In this document: positions 14,871 to 23,022 of the stretch, piece after piece
Numbering within the stretch: position 1 is the first letter of the stretch
Layout of the letters: each line of letters opens with the position of its first letter
Source of the DNA: Nonomuraea sp. MG754425
GTDB taxonomy: Bacteria > Actinomycetota > Actinomycetes > Streptosporangiales > Streptosporangiaceae
Direction: 5' to 3'
Length of the DNA: 34,902 nucleotides
Assembly (NCBI RefSeq): GCF_021699195.1
Contig: NZ_SSXE01000143.1
Coordinates: forward strand, 1-34,902
The notes under the pieces: model-generated
What the model was told of the DNA's origin: nothing
Database searches by the model: none
What the model saw: only the letters and a program-made list of their open reading frames with translations
Translations under genes and position numbers: made by a program

Positions 14871-15680
14871 TCAGCGGGTTGCAAGGAGGTGCTCCAGGAC
14901 CGCGGCCACGCCGTCCTCCTCGTTCGACAGCGTCCGGTGCGCGGCCGCCGACAGCACCGCCGGGTGGGCGTTGGCCATCGCGTAGCCGGCCCCCGCGTAC
15001 CTGAGCACGGCCAGGTCGTTGGGCATGTCGCCGAACGCCACCACGTCCCCGGCCCCGACGCCCCGCTCCGCGCAGAGCCGGTCGAGCGTGACCGCCTTGG
15101 TCACCCCGGGAGCGCTGATCTCCAGGAGTCCCTCGACGCCCGAGTGCGTGACCTCGGCCAGGTCTCCGACGACCCCCGCCACCGCCGCGAACATCTCGTC
15201 CGCCGTGTGCGCCGGCGACAGGGCCAGCAGCTTGACGATGGGCAGGCCCGCGTCGAGGACGGAGGCCACCTCGCGGTAGAAGTCCAGGTCGTGCTCGACG
15301 CGCCGGGTGTAGGCGGACTCGACCAGCACGTTCCTGCCGGTCTCGACGGCCAGGCCGACGCCGGGCAGCGCCTGGGCGAGGGCTTCGGCGACCTTGCGGG
15401 CCGCCTCGGGGGCGAGCGGGCTGCCGGCGGTGATCTCGTCGGAGGCGATGTCGTACACGATGGCGCCGTTGCTGCAGACGGCGGCTCCGGTGACGCCCGC
15501 CTGCCGGGCGATCTCCCGGACGCCGCGCGGCGCTCTGGCGGTGACGAAGATGATCTCGGCTCCGGCCGCGCGGGCGTCCTGGAGCGCCTTTCTGGTACGG
15601 GGGCTGACGGTCCCGGCGTCGGTGAGAAGGGTGCCGTCGAGGTCGGTGGCCACGATACGGGGGAAGGTTCGGGTGCTCAC
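14871..15680 (-). CDS. HAD-superfamily Cof-type (IIB) sugar-phosphatase-like hydrolase
   Basis: 269 residues from GTG 15680. Motif I is DLDGTLL with nucleophile Asp13 and acid/base Asp15. Motif II is the FVTARAPRGV region, and motif IV is VVAFGDMPNDLAVL near residue 225. The cap of about 100 residues between motifs II and III places it in the IIB (Cof) class. These usually dephosphorylate sugar phosphates, pyridoxal phosphate or flavin nucleotides; specificity is not visible. The typical helper lysine is present (VTKAVTLDRL). Longer frames upstream of 15680 run antisense into the next gene and are not coding. Confidence 0.9.
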   Translation of the reverse strand: MSTRTFPRIVATDLDGTLLTDAGTVSPRTRKALQDARAAGAEIIFVTARAPRGVREIARQAGVTGAAVCSNGAIVYDIASDEITAGSPLAPEAARKVAEALAQALPGVGLAVETGRNVLVESAYTRRVEHDLDFYREVASVLDAGLPIVKLLALSPAHTADEMFAAVAGVVGDLAEVTHSGVEGLLEISAPGVTKAVTLDRLCAERGVGAGDVVAFGDMPNDLAVLRYAGAGYAMANAHPAVLSAAAHRTLSNEEDGVAAVLEHLLATR

Positions 15681-15744
15681 ACCGGCGATTATCCCGATTC
15701 GCCCAGGTGACGTACCCAGGGAGGTCGGGCGGTAGGGTACGCGG

Positions 15745-16113
15745 GTGCCTTCCACCCCACGTCCGGATGATCGTGTTTCGGCCGTTTTCCGGTTCGCCAC
15801 CGAGCTGGTCGCCTGGGTCGCGACGCCCTGGGCGCTGGCCCCGCACTCGGTGCCGCTGGCCGTGCTGTCGGTCGTGGTGCTGATCGGGCTGCCGACGCTG
15901 TTCTCCACCCCCGGCGACAAGCGGCACATGATCGTGGCCGTGCCGGGCCTCGTGACCGTGGCGCTGATCTGCCTGCAGCTCGTGGTGGCGGTGGCGGCGG
16001 CGTGGGTGGCCTGGCACGCGTTCGCCGCCGCGCTGGTCCCGGTGCTGGTCACGGTGCTGGCCGTGGTGTCGGCGGTGCTGGAGCTGCCGCGCTGGCGGTG
16101 GCTGCTGTCGTGA
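15745..16113 (+). CDS. Small membrane protein (possibly YrdB/DUF2568-like)
   Basis: 122 residues from GTG 15745. It begins with a charged segment (RPDDRVSAVFRFATELVAW) and then has about four hydrophobic stretches separated by short loops, one containing STPGDKRHM. The layout resembles small membrane proteins of the YrdB/DUF2568 type, but I am not certain of the assignment. It is divergent from the HAD phosphatase with 64 bp between starts. There are no catalytic features. Confidence 0.68.
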   Translation: MPSTPRPDDRVSAVFRFATELVAWVATPWALAPHSVPLAVLSVVVLIGLPTLFSTPGDKRHMIVAVPGLVTVALICLQLVVAVAAAWVAWHAFAAALVPVLVTVLAVVSAVLELPRWRWLLS

Positions 16114-16122
16114 CCGGGCCGG

Positions 16123-16608
16123 TCAGAGGCGCAGCTCCGCGGGGAGCTGCGTGGCCGCGTCGGTGAGCTCCAGGCCGATGAGCTGCCCGGAGTCGCCGTA
16201 GTCGAGCACGACGCCGTCCGCCATGACCTGGCGCACCGCCTCCCCCGGCACGATCTCGTGCTTCATCGCCAGGTAGGCGCTGTTGCGGGGCTCGTCCACA
16301 CTCACGTACATCGTCCGCGCGTGCCGGCCGGAGGGGCCGTCGTCCCAGACCAGCAGACCTTCCCTGGCCTCGTGCGAGCCGGCCAGTGCCGCCCTGACCA
16401 TGGCCGTCGCCGACTCGATCGCCTCCAGCGAGTCGAGCCCGGAGACCTTCCGCTCGTGCTCCCAGCCGTCGAGCCCGTCGATGCGGTACGGGCACGACCA
16501 CATGCCCGCCGGCTCCTCGTAGGGCACGCCGATCGTGACCACGACCTCACGCGGCGGTTCGGTACTCAGCGCCAGCACCCGATGGGCGATCTCGTACATG
16601 TCGCTCAT
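16123..16608 (-). CDS. Protein of unknown function with DUF2283-like tail
   Basis: 161 residues, ATG 16608 with a GGGGGTAG stretch before it; ATG 16599 is an alternative. Residues 20-80 form a beta-rich domain (EVVVTIGVPYEEPAGMWSCP...GLDSLEAIESATAMVRAAL) similar in pattern to small actinobacterial proteins of unknown function. The C-terminal 50 residues (VMADGVVLDYGDSGQLIGLEL) resemble a DUF2283-type beta hairpin. No function is recognised. The stop lies 9 bases from the stop of the convergent membrane protein. Confidence 0.7.
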   Translation of the reverse strand: MSDMYEIAHRVLALSTEPPREVVVTIGVPYEEPAGMWSCPYRIDGLDGWEHERKVSGLDSLEAIESATAMVRAALAGSHEAREGLLVWDDGPSGRHARTMYVSVDEPRNSAYLAMKHEIVPGEAVRQVMADGVVLDYGDSGQLIGLELTDAATQLPAELRL

Positions 16609-16716
16609 CTACCCCCGGGGCCACTCATGGAAGACTCGGCCCGGCACCGGTTGGGCAACGGCGGTCCGGGTGCCCTATCGTCGCGGCAGGACCAGTCGTG
16701 CCCTTGGGAGCGTTGC

Positions 16717-17541
16717 ATGAACGAGTCATTCGGGAGTCGCCTGCGAGCCAGGCTCGACAAGTGCGGACCGCTCTGCGTGGGCATCGACCCGAGCCCGGCC
16801 CTGCTCCACGGGTGGGGCCTCGACGACTCCCCCACGGGGCTGGAGCGGTTCTGCCGCACGGTCGTCGAGGCGGTCTCCGACGTGGCGGCCGTGGTCAAGC
16901 CGCAGTCGGCCTTCTTCGAGCGCTGGGGCAGCCGCGGCGTCGCCGTGCTGGAACGCACCATCGCCGATCTGCGCGCGGCCGGCACGCTCGTGCTGCTCGA
17001 CGTCAAGCGCGGCGACATCGACAGCACGATGGCCGCCTACGCCGAGGCCTACCTCGACAAGGGCAGCCCGCTGGCCGCCGACGCCGTGACGCTGAGCCCC
17101 TACCTGGGGTTCGGGTCGCTGGAGGGCGCGATCGCCTCGGCCGTGGCCAACGACGCGGGCGTGTTCGTGCTGGCCCGCACGTCTAACCCGGAGGCGGCCG
17201 GGCTGCAGCGGCAGGTGGCCGGGCAGGTGCTGGCGGCGGCCGCCGCGGTGAACGCCGGGCACGCGCCGTTCGGCCCGGTCGGGGTGGTCATGGGCGCCAC
17301 GCTGCCCGCGATCGAGCACCCGCTCGACGACCTCAACGGGCCCATCCTGGCACCCGGCCTGGGCGCGCAGGGAGCCACTCCGGCCGACGTGGCCCGCCTG
17401 TACGGCCCGGTGCGCCACGCGGTCGTGCCGTCGGTGTCCAGGGCGGTGCTGGCCGACCCCACGCGGCTGCGTTCGCGCACGCTGCGCTACCGCGACGAGT
17501 GCGCCGTCCACCTGGCGGCCCCGGCCCCCGCCCAGGCGTGA
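16717..17541 (+). CDS. pyrF: Orotidine 5'-phosphate decarboxylase
   Basis: 274 residues, the size of the long (type 2, mycobacterial-like) OMP decarboxylases. It converts OMP to UMP, the last step of de novo pyrimidine synthesis. The catalytic Lys97 and its aspartates are in LVLLDVKRGDIDST. CVGIDPSP, VVKPQSAFFERWG, LSPYLGFGSLE and APGLGAQGATPAD follow the type 2 pattern. In many actinobacteria pyrF sits next to pyrD, mihF and gmk; none is adjacent here. The only integration-host-factor gene of the window is 13 kb away. The gene may be a relocated or second copy. Confidence 0.95.
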   Translation: MNESFGSRLRARLDKCGPLCVGIDPSPALLHGWGLDDSPTGLERFCRTVVEAVSDVAAVVKPQSAFFERWGSRGVAVLERTIADLRAAGTLVLLDVKRGDIDSTMAAYAEAYLDKGSPLAADAVTLSPYLGFGSLEGAIASAVANDAGVFVLARTSNPEAAGLQRQVAGQVLAAAAAVNAGHAPFGPVGVVMGATLPAIEHPLDDLNGPILAPGLGAQGATPADVARLYGPVRHAVVPSVSRAVLADPTRLRSRTLRYRDECAVHLAAPAPAQA

Positions 17542-17610
17542 GCACCGCTCGGACGAGCCGGTTGACGGCGGCCGGCACCGCGGGCACGGAGGCGGTCGCC
17601 GCGGAACCGT

Positions 17611-17627
17611 CCTGGGCCGCGCCCAGG
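17611..17627 (+). terminator. Hairpin after pyrF
   Basis: CCTGGGC and GCCCAGG form a perfect 7-bp stem with a CGC loop, 70 bases after the pyrF stop. The next 70 bases contain the self-complementary CCCCGCGCGGGG (17665-17676) nested in ACGCCGT/ACGGCGT (17646-17696). That could serve the leftward operon ending at 17722. Confidence 0.5.
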
Positions 17628-17721
17628 CAAGACCGGTAAGCGCCCACGCCGTCGAACCGGACGCCCCCGCGCGGGGCCGGTGAAAGCGCACGGCGTCGAG
17701 CCGCGCGGGCGGGGAGCCGGG

Positions 17722-18606
17722 TCAGCCCAGGGCGTCCTCGATCTCGCGGCGCTTCGGCATCGACGTGCTCGCGCCCTCGCGCCGCACCGACAGCGCCGCC
17801 GCCGTGGAGGCGAACCGCAGCGCGTCGGCCACCCCCAGCCGCTCGGTGCGCGCCACGGCCAGCGCCCCCACGAACGTGTCACCGGCCGCGGTGGTGTCCA
17901 CGGCGTCCACCTTCACGGCGGGCACCCGCAGCCGCTCCCCCGACCGCGACCCGTACAGCGCGCCGTCGGAGCCCAGCGTGATCACGGCCTCCTCCACCAG
18001 TTCCAGCAGCCCGTCGAGGGCCGCCTCCGCCCCGTGGGCGCCGGTGATGGCCGCGGCCTCGTGCTCGTTCGGGACGATGGTCGTGACGGCCTCCAGCAGT
18101 TCGGCGGGCAGCGGCCGGGCGGGGGCGGGGGTGAGCATGACCGGCACGCCGGCCACCTGGGCGGCCTGCGCCGCCGCCACGACCCCCTCCATGGGCAGTT
18201 CGAGCTGGAGCAGCAGCACCTGGGATCCGGCGATCGCGGCCATGTCCTCGCCCGAGGGGCCGGTGACGGTGCCGTTCGCGCCGGGCACGACGACGATCGA
18301 GTTCCCGCCGTCGTCGTCCACCACGATGTGCGCGATGCCGCTGGGGCCGGGCACCTGGCGCAGGCCACGCACGTCCACCCCGGCGTCGGCCAGCGTGGCG
18401 CGCATCTCGGCCCCGAACCCGTCGTCGCCCACCGCACCCAGGAACGCCACCTCGGCGCCCGCCCGCGCGGCGGCGATCGCCTGGTTGGCGCCCTTGCCGC
18501 CGGGCACGGTGCGGAACCGGCGACCGGTAACCGTTTCACCTGTCTTGGGGGCTTTGGAGACGTAGGCGACGAGGTCCATGTTGGCGCTGCCGAAAACCGA
18601 GATCAT
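17722..18606 (-). CDS. rbsK: Ribokinase (PfkB family)
   Basis: 294 residues. It phosphorylates free D-ribose to ribose 5-phosphate with ATP. The ribokinase-specific start GSANMDLV (6-13) and the substrate-binding GGKGANQA (36-43) are present. The anion-hole motif DTTAAGDTF (237-245) carries the AAGD form seen in true ribokinases, with the catalytic Asp at its end. The closing SVRREGASTSMPKRREIE also follows RbsK. Its ATG overlaps the stop of the fourth ADP-ribosylglycohydrolase gene (ATGA), making it the last gene of the nine-gene operon. This position implies that ribose, or a very close analogue, is the product of the hydrolases encoded upstream. Confidence 0.93.
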   Translation of the reverse strand: MISVFGSANMDLVAYVSKAPKTGETVTGRRFRTVPGGKGANQAIAAARAGAEVAFLGAVGDDGFGAEMRATLADAGVDVRGLRQVPGPSGIAHIVVDDDGGNSIVVVPGANGTVTGPSGEDMAAIAGSQVLLLQLELPMEGVVAAAQAAQVAGVPVMLTPAPARPLPAELLEAVTTIVPNEHEAAAITGAHGAEAALDGLLELVEEAVITLGSDGALYGSRSGERLRVPAVKVDAVDTTAAGDTFVGALAVARTERLGVADALRFASTAAALSVRREGASTSMPKRREIEDALG

Positions 18607-19946
18607 GCCTCAATCATCTCCTGAGTACGAGCGGCCAGTGCGACAAGACCCACCCCGTCGAACCCGGTCAGGCTGCTGGACAGGCTGTCGCGCATGCGCC
18701 AGCGCTCCGGCACGCCGCCGTTCAGCGCGCCCGCGACGGCCCCCGCCGTGGCCCCGGCGGAGTCGGTGTCCCAGCCGCCGGCCACCGCGCCGGCGATCGT
18801 CGCGGTGAAATCACCCCTGCCGTGCACCAGCGTGGCGGCGACCAGGGCGGCGTTGTTGATCGTGTGCACCCAGTGCAGCGCGCCGTGCCGCTCGTGCAGG
18901 CGATCGACGACCCGCTCGAAGTCGTCCTCGCGGGTGGCGTCCGCGACGGCCAGGCGCACGGCCTCGTGCAGCCGCGACCCCTCGGGCACCACGGACAGCC
19001 CGGCCCGCACGACCTCCTCCGCCGCGTCCTCGCCCGGGGTCGCCACCAGCGAGGCGGCGCACATCGCGGCCGCGAACATCGCCCCGTAGATCCCGTTCGC
19101 GGTGTGCGTGAGCCGGGCGTCGCGCCAGGCGTACGCGGCGGCCGTGGCCGGGTCGCCCGGGTTCACCCAGCCGTAGACGTCCGTCCTGATCAGCGCGCCG
19201 ATCCACTCCCTGAACGGGTTGCGGAAGGTGGCCGTGGCCGGGGGCTCGACGCCGTCGAGCAGGTTGCGGTACGCCACCCGCTCGGCGGTGAACGTACGGC
19301 CCGCGGGCAGCTCGTCCAGCCACAGCCTGGCCACGTCCTCGGTGCCGAAGTCGCGCCCGTGGCGTTCCAGGAGGGACAGCGCGAGCAGCGGGTAGTTGAG
19401 GTCGTCGTCCTCGGGGATGCCGTCGATGTTCTCGGCCAGGGAGTTGACCGCGCTGCGGCGGTTCCACGGCCAGCGGCGGGCGATGTCGTCCGGCAGGCCC
19501 TTCGCGGTGAACCAGCCGCGGATCGGCCAGTTGCCGGTGGCCTCGGCGATCTGCCTGATGCCCGCGCGCGGGATCTTCTCGACGGGCTTGCCCAGCACGC
19601 ACCCGGCCGCCCGGCCCTGCCACGCGCCCAGGACCCGCGCGGGGTCCACCGGGACGGCGGCGCGGCGCGGCTCGGGCCAGCCGGGGCAGGCGGCGACGAT
19701 GCCCGCCAGGTCCGACGGCTCGGGCAGCGGCGACGGGACGGCGGCCAGCTCGTCCAGCAACCGCTCCGCCAGCCCGCGCAGCCGCGCCGCGCCCGGCTCG
19801 GAGGCCCCGGCGCGCGGCGGGGCGTCGTGCCCGCCGGCCGCGTGCCAGCGGGCCGCGATCTCCGCGACGTCGCGGCCGTCCTCGGCGGCCTGGCGCAGTT
19901 CGTGCCCGACGAGGTCCTCGGGCTGGACCCAGGTGAGCCGGATCAT
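18603..19946 (-). CDS. ADP-ribosylglycohydrolase-fold protein, N-extended, EDDD variant
   Basis: 447 residues, longer than typical members because of about 105 extra N-terminal residues (LTWVQPEDLVGHELRQAAED...). The ARH fold follows: VLGAWQGRAAGCVLGKPVE at about 105-123. The G-D of the usual G-D-A-x-G start is replaced by AGCVLG. The usual TDDT metal motif is replaced by EDDDLNY (179-185). The C-terminal metal motif GWDTDSAGATAGAVAGA (391-407) is intact. This variant set is consistent with a distinct ARH subfamily rather than decay, because acidic ligands remain at each position. It is expected to bind two Mg ions and hydrolyse a ribosyl or ADP-ribosyl bond. ATG 19946 overlaps the previous stop (ATGA). 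Confidence 0.88.
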   Translation of the reverse strand: MIRLTWVQPEDLVGHELRQAAEDGRDVAEIAARWHAAGGHDAPPRAGASEPGAARLRGLAERLLDELAAVPSPLPEPSDLAGIVAACPGWPEPRRAAVPVDPARVLGAWQGRAAGCVLGKPVEKIPRAGIRQIAEATGNWPIRGWFTAKGLPDDIARRWPWNRRSAVNSLAENIDGIPEDDDLNYPLLALSLLERHGRDFGTEDVARLWLDELPAGRTFTAERVAYRNLLDGVEPPATATFRNPFREWIGALIRTDVYGWVNPGDPATAAAYAWRDARLTHTANGIYGAMFAAAMCAASLVATPGEDAAEEVVRAGLSVVPEGSRLHEAVRLAVADATREDDFERVVDRLHERHGALHWVHTINNAALVAATLVHGRGDFTATIAGAVAGGWDTDSAGATAGAVAGALNGGVPERWRMRDSLSSSLTGFDGVGLVALAARTQEMIEA

Positions 19947-21082
19947 GCGCGCTCGAGGTCGGCGAAGGCCGACTCGTGGACGCGGCGGCGGGCCACGTCG
20001 TCGGCGTGCACGCGGCGCGCCACCCCGGCGACGGCCAGCCCGGGAGCCACCAGGTCGGTACGGCTGGCCTCCGACACCTCACGCACCCACTCGGCCGGCA
20101 CGGAGGACAGGCCGCCGAGCGCGCCCGCGACGGCCCCGCCCATGGAGGCGATCGAGTCGGCGTCGCGCCCGTAGTTGACCCCGCCCAGCACGGTGTCGCG
20201 GAAGTCGCCCTTGGCGATCACCAGGAACCCGAGCGCCAGCGGCAGTTCCTCGATGCTGTGCACCCGGCTCGGCCGGCGCGCCCCCAGCCCCTGGTCGCGG
20301 TAGGTGTCGGCGACGGTGTCGAACGGCCGCACGGCCGCGCGCAGCGCCTCGAACGAGCCCTCCCAGTGCCCGAGCCCGGCGGCGGTCTCGCAGACGGCCT
20401 CGATGGCGGCCCTGGTGCCGTCCTTGGCCAGGCGCAGGCAGGCGGCCACCACGGAGTCGGCGCTCGCGCCGGGCCGCATGGCCTCGGCCACGGCGGCGGC
20501 CATCACGCCCGCGGCCTCCCGGCCGTAGCTGGACTGGTGCGCTCCGGTCAGCTCGATGGCCTCGGCGTAGGCGGCGTCGGGGTCGGCGGCGTTGACGATG
20601 CCGACGGGGGCGACGTACATGGCCGCGCCGCAGTTCACGATGTTGCCGACGCCGGCCTCGCGCGGGTCGGCGTGCCCGTAGTGCAGCCTGGCCACGATCC
20701 ACTTCTCGGCCAGGAAGATCCGCTGCAGCGGCAGCGCCTCGGCCTCCAGTTCGGGGATCCAGCGGCGCTCGCCCATCAGCTCCGGCACCAGGCGCTCGGC
20801 CATCGCGTACGCGTCCAGGTGGCCGCCGGTCTTCTCGTACACGCGGATCAGGGCGTGGGTCATCAAGGTGTCGTCGGTGATGTGGCCGTCGCCCTTGTGG
20901 TACGGGGCGATCGGGCGCGCGTTGCGCCAGTCCTCGTTGAACGGCGGCACGATGCCCTCGACGCGGCCCGCGTACCGCGCCACGATCTGCTCGGGAGTCC
21001 AGCCCTCGGTGGCGCCGCCCAGCGCGTCACCGACCGCCGCCCCCGCCACGCAGCCAGCGGCCCTGTCCTCAAGCGGCGTCAT
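19943..21082 (-). CDS. ADP-ribosylglycohydrolase-family protein, complete metal site
   Basis: 379 residues. All three signature segments are present: VGDALGGATEG at 17-27, GHITDDTLM at 66-74, and GRDADSIASMGGAVAGA at 305-321. In DraG and human ARH1/ARH3 these carry the two Mg ions that position the ribose C1-linked substrate. The insert PPFNEDWRNARPIAPYHKG before TDDT and the segment IVNCGAAMYVAPVGIVNAA resemble bacterial proteins annotated as ADP-ribosylglycohydrolases in carbohydrate operons. Overlaps of 4 nt on both sides couple it to its paralogues. It is a likely catalytic member of the operon. Confidence 0.92.
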   Translation of the reverse strand: MTPLEDRAAGCVAGAAVGDALGGATEGWTPEQIVARYAGRVEGIVPPFNEDWRNARPIAPYHKGDGHITDDTLMTHALIRVYEKTGGHLDAYAMAERLVPELMGERRWIPELEAEALPLQRIFLAEKWIVARLHYGHADPREAGVGNIVNCGAAMYVAPVGIVNAADPDAAYAEAIELTGAHQSSYGREAAGVMAAAVAEAMRPGASADSVVAACLRLAKDGTRAAIEAVCETAAGLGHWEGSFEALRAAVRPFDTVADTYRDQGLGARRPSRVHSIEELPLALGFLVIAKGDFRDTVLGGVNYGRDADSIASMGGAVAGALGGLSSVPAEWVREVSEASRTDLVAPGLAVAGVARRVHADDVARRRVHESAFADLERA

Positions 21083-22038
21083 GCGATTCCCTCCAGTAGT
21101 TCGATCAGATCTCGGCCCGCCAGGTCAGGCAGGCAGCAACCGGCCAGCGTGCGGGCCGAGGCGGTCCACCCCTCCGGGATCGCCTCGTACCCGCCGCAGG
21201 CTCCGGCCAGCGCTCCGGTGAGCGCCGGCGCCGAATCGGCCAGCGGGGCCAGGCAGGCCGCCGCCGCGACCGCCCCGGACAGCTCGCCCCCGGCGGCCTC
21301 GGCCAGCGCGAGCGCCGCCGGCACGGTCTGCGCCGCGCCGACGCCGTAGCTGTAGACGTGGTCGAGCAGCGCGGCGTCCAGCGCGGGGACCGCGCCGAAC
21401 GCGTCGCCCGCCTTCCTGGCCGCCTTCAGGGCCAGGCGGGCGTTGTGGCCGATGGCGGTGTCCTCGGGCAGCACGGCGAGCGCGGCCTCGACCGCGCCGC
21501 CCACCTCGCCCGTCGCCACGGCCTGCGCGATGGCGGCGGCCATGGCCAGCGCGCCCAGCACGCCGTCGCCGGCGTTCGTCACCTGGGCGTCCGGCGTGGG
21601 GTCGCGGCCCAGGGCTCCGTACGCGACCGCCCGGACGGCGGCGGCGTCGTCGAAGTGGTGCGGGTTGTCGTGACCGGACGCGGGCGGCTCGACGCCCTCG
21701 GCCAGGTTGTCCAGCGCGGTCACGACGGAGATGCGCGCCCTGACGTCCTGGAGTTCCCTGAACGCCTCGGCGCGCGGCCGGTCGATGGTCAGCGCCGTCC
21801 AGGCGAGCCACTCGGCGTCGTCGGACGGCCCGGTCCGCAGCGGCGCGACCGGCTGGTTCAGCGCGAACGGCACCGGCAGGGTGGTCACCCGGTGCTCCTC
21901 CGCGAAGGCGTCCAGCTCGCGGTGGAGCCGGCGGCTCCAGGGCGCGTGCAGGGCGGCGCGGTGCCTGGCCGCCGGCCAGCCCGCGGCGTCACCGACGGCG
22001 AGGCCGATGAAGGCGCCCCTGATTCTGTCCCCCGACAT
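21079..22038 (-). CDS. ADP-ribosylglycohydrolase-like protein, degenerate metal site
   Basis: 319 residues. The fold is recognisable from RGAFIGLAVGDAAGWPA (7-23). TDDT is SDDA here (72-75, followed by EWLAWTALTI). The C-terminal motif is reduced from G-x-D-x-D-T to LADSAPALTGALAGA (266-280), keeping Asp268 but losing the second acid and the Thr/Ser. The outer metal site should therefore be weakened or lost. It may be a non-catalytic partner, a substrate-binding subunit or an enzyme with changed chemistry. The frame is intact and lies in the middle of the operon (6-nt gap upstream, 4-nt overlap downstream), so it is maintained. Insertion of a helix with His/Arg (ALHAPWSRRLHREL) replaces the usual loop. 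Confidence 0.85.
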   Translation of the reverse strand: MSGDRIRGAFIGLAVGDAAGWPAARHRAALHAPWSRRLHRELDAFAEEHRVTTLPVPFALNQPVAPLRTGPSDDAEWLAWTALTIDRPRAEAFRELQDVRARISVVTALDNLAEGVEPPASGHDNPHHFDDAAAVRAVAYGALGRDPTPDAQVTNAGDGVLGALAMAAAIAQAVATGEVGGAVEAALAVLPEDTAIGHNARLALKAARKAGDAFGAVPALDAALLDHVYSYGVGAAQTVPAALALAEAAGGELSGAVAAAACLAPLADSAPALTGALAGACGGYEAIPEGWTASARTLAGCCLPDLAGRDLIELLEGIA

Positions 22039-22044
22039 CGTGAT

Positions 22045-23022
22045 CTACAGTCCTTCCGCCAGTTCGTCGGCGACGTCCAGCACGTGTCTTCCCGCCACGA
22101 CGGGCAGGCATTTGCCCGTCACGGGGCCGATCCTGGCGGCCCAGCGGGACGGCACGCCCCGCTCGCCCCGGCTCGCGCCCGCGACGGCTCCGGCGATGGC
22201 GCCGATCGTGTCGGCGTCCCGGCCCAGGCTCACCCCGAACGTCACGGACGCCTCCACCTCGCCGTCCCCGGCCAGGAACGCGGCCAGGGCCAGCGCCACG
22301 GCCTCGGGGGCGAGGTCGGTCCAGGGGTAGTGCCTGACGACGACGGCCCGGTGCAGCGCCTCGACGACCTCATCCTCGGCCGCGCCCGTGAGCGGGGACC
22401 AGCCGAGCGTGTCGCAGGCGCGCACCACGTTCCTGGCCGTCCAGGAGTCGGCGGGGACGGCCGACAGCGCGGCGCGCACCACGTCCGGGGGCGTGGCGCC
22501 GCCCATGGCGGCGGCCACCGCGGCGGCCACGGCGCGACCGCCGAGGATGCCCTCCCCGGAGCCGCTCACCAGCCCGTCCTGCTCCACCAGCCGGGCCGCC
22601 TCGGCGGGGTCGCCCGGGCAGAAGACGCCGTAGGGGGCGGCGCGCATCGCGAGGCCGTCGGACCAGCCGTGCGCGTGCACCAGGCCGGTCAGCGGCGGCT
22701 GGAGCCCGCGGCGCAGCGCCTCGATGGTGCCGAGCTCCGAGAAGCCGGCCCCGCGCATCGGCCCCGTGACGCTGGGGATGATCTCGGTCCGGTACGCGTC
22801 CGCCACGTCGGCCGCGCTGAGCGCGTGGCCGTGCCGGACGAGCATCGAGGCCGCGAAGACGGCGTACTCGGTGTCGTCGGTGCCCCCGCCCTCGATCTCC
22901 GTGAGCCGTCCCCACCGCCGGCGGATCTCCTCCGGCGTGAGGTTCTCGGCAGGGGCCCCGAGGGCGTCGCCGGCCGCGAGGCCGAGCAGGCACCCCCGGG
23001 CTCTGTCCCGCAACGAAGTCAC
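22045..23022 (-). CDS. ADP-ribosylglycohydrolase-family protein, complete metal site
   Basis: 325 residues from GTG 23022, overlapping the solute-binding-protein stop (GTGA). The metal motifs are textbook: AAGDALGAPAE (16-26), GTDDTEYAVFA (47-57) and GRDADTIGAIAGAVAGA (267-283). Between them lies GLAMRAAPYGVFCPGDP, a common ARH segment contributing to the substrate pocket. The chain is compact with no extra domain. It is expected to hydrolyse a C1''-linked ribosyl bond in the cytoplasm. As the first hydrolase after the transporter genes it may act on the imported compound first. Confidence 0.93.
   Translation of the reverse strand: MTSLRDRARGCLLGLAAGDALGAPAENLTPEEIRRRWGRLTEIEGGGTDDTEYAVFAASMLVRHGHALSAADVADAYRTEIIPSVTGPMRGAGFSELGTIEALRRGLQPPLTGLVHAHGWSDGLAMRAAPYGVFCPGDPAEAARLVEQDGLVSGSGEGILGGRAVAAAVAAAMGGATPPDVVRAALSAVPADSWTARNVVRACDTLGWSPLTGAAEDEVVEALHRAVVVRHYPWTDLAPEAVALALAAFLAGDGEVEASVTFGVSLGRDADTIGAIAGAVAGASRGERGVPSRWAARIGPVTGKCLPVVAGRHVLDVADELAEGL

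Noticed and set aside
15681..16052. N-terminal extension of the HAD phosphatase frame
   Set aside because: Antisense to the small membrane protein gene; the HAD domain starts directly after GTG 15680.
19976..21349. Long rightward frames through the ARH genes
   Set aside because: Shadow frames created by GC-biased third positions; no domain, and leftward frames carry clear metal motifs.
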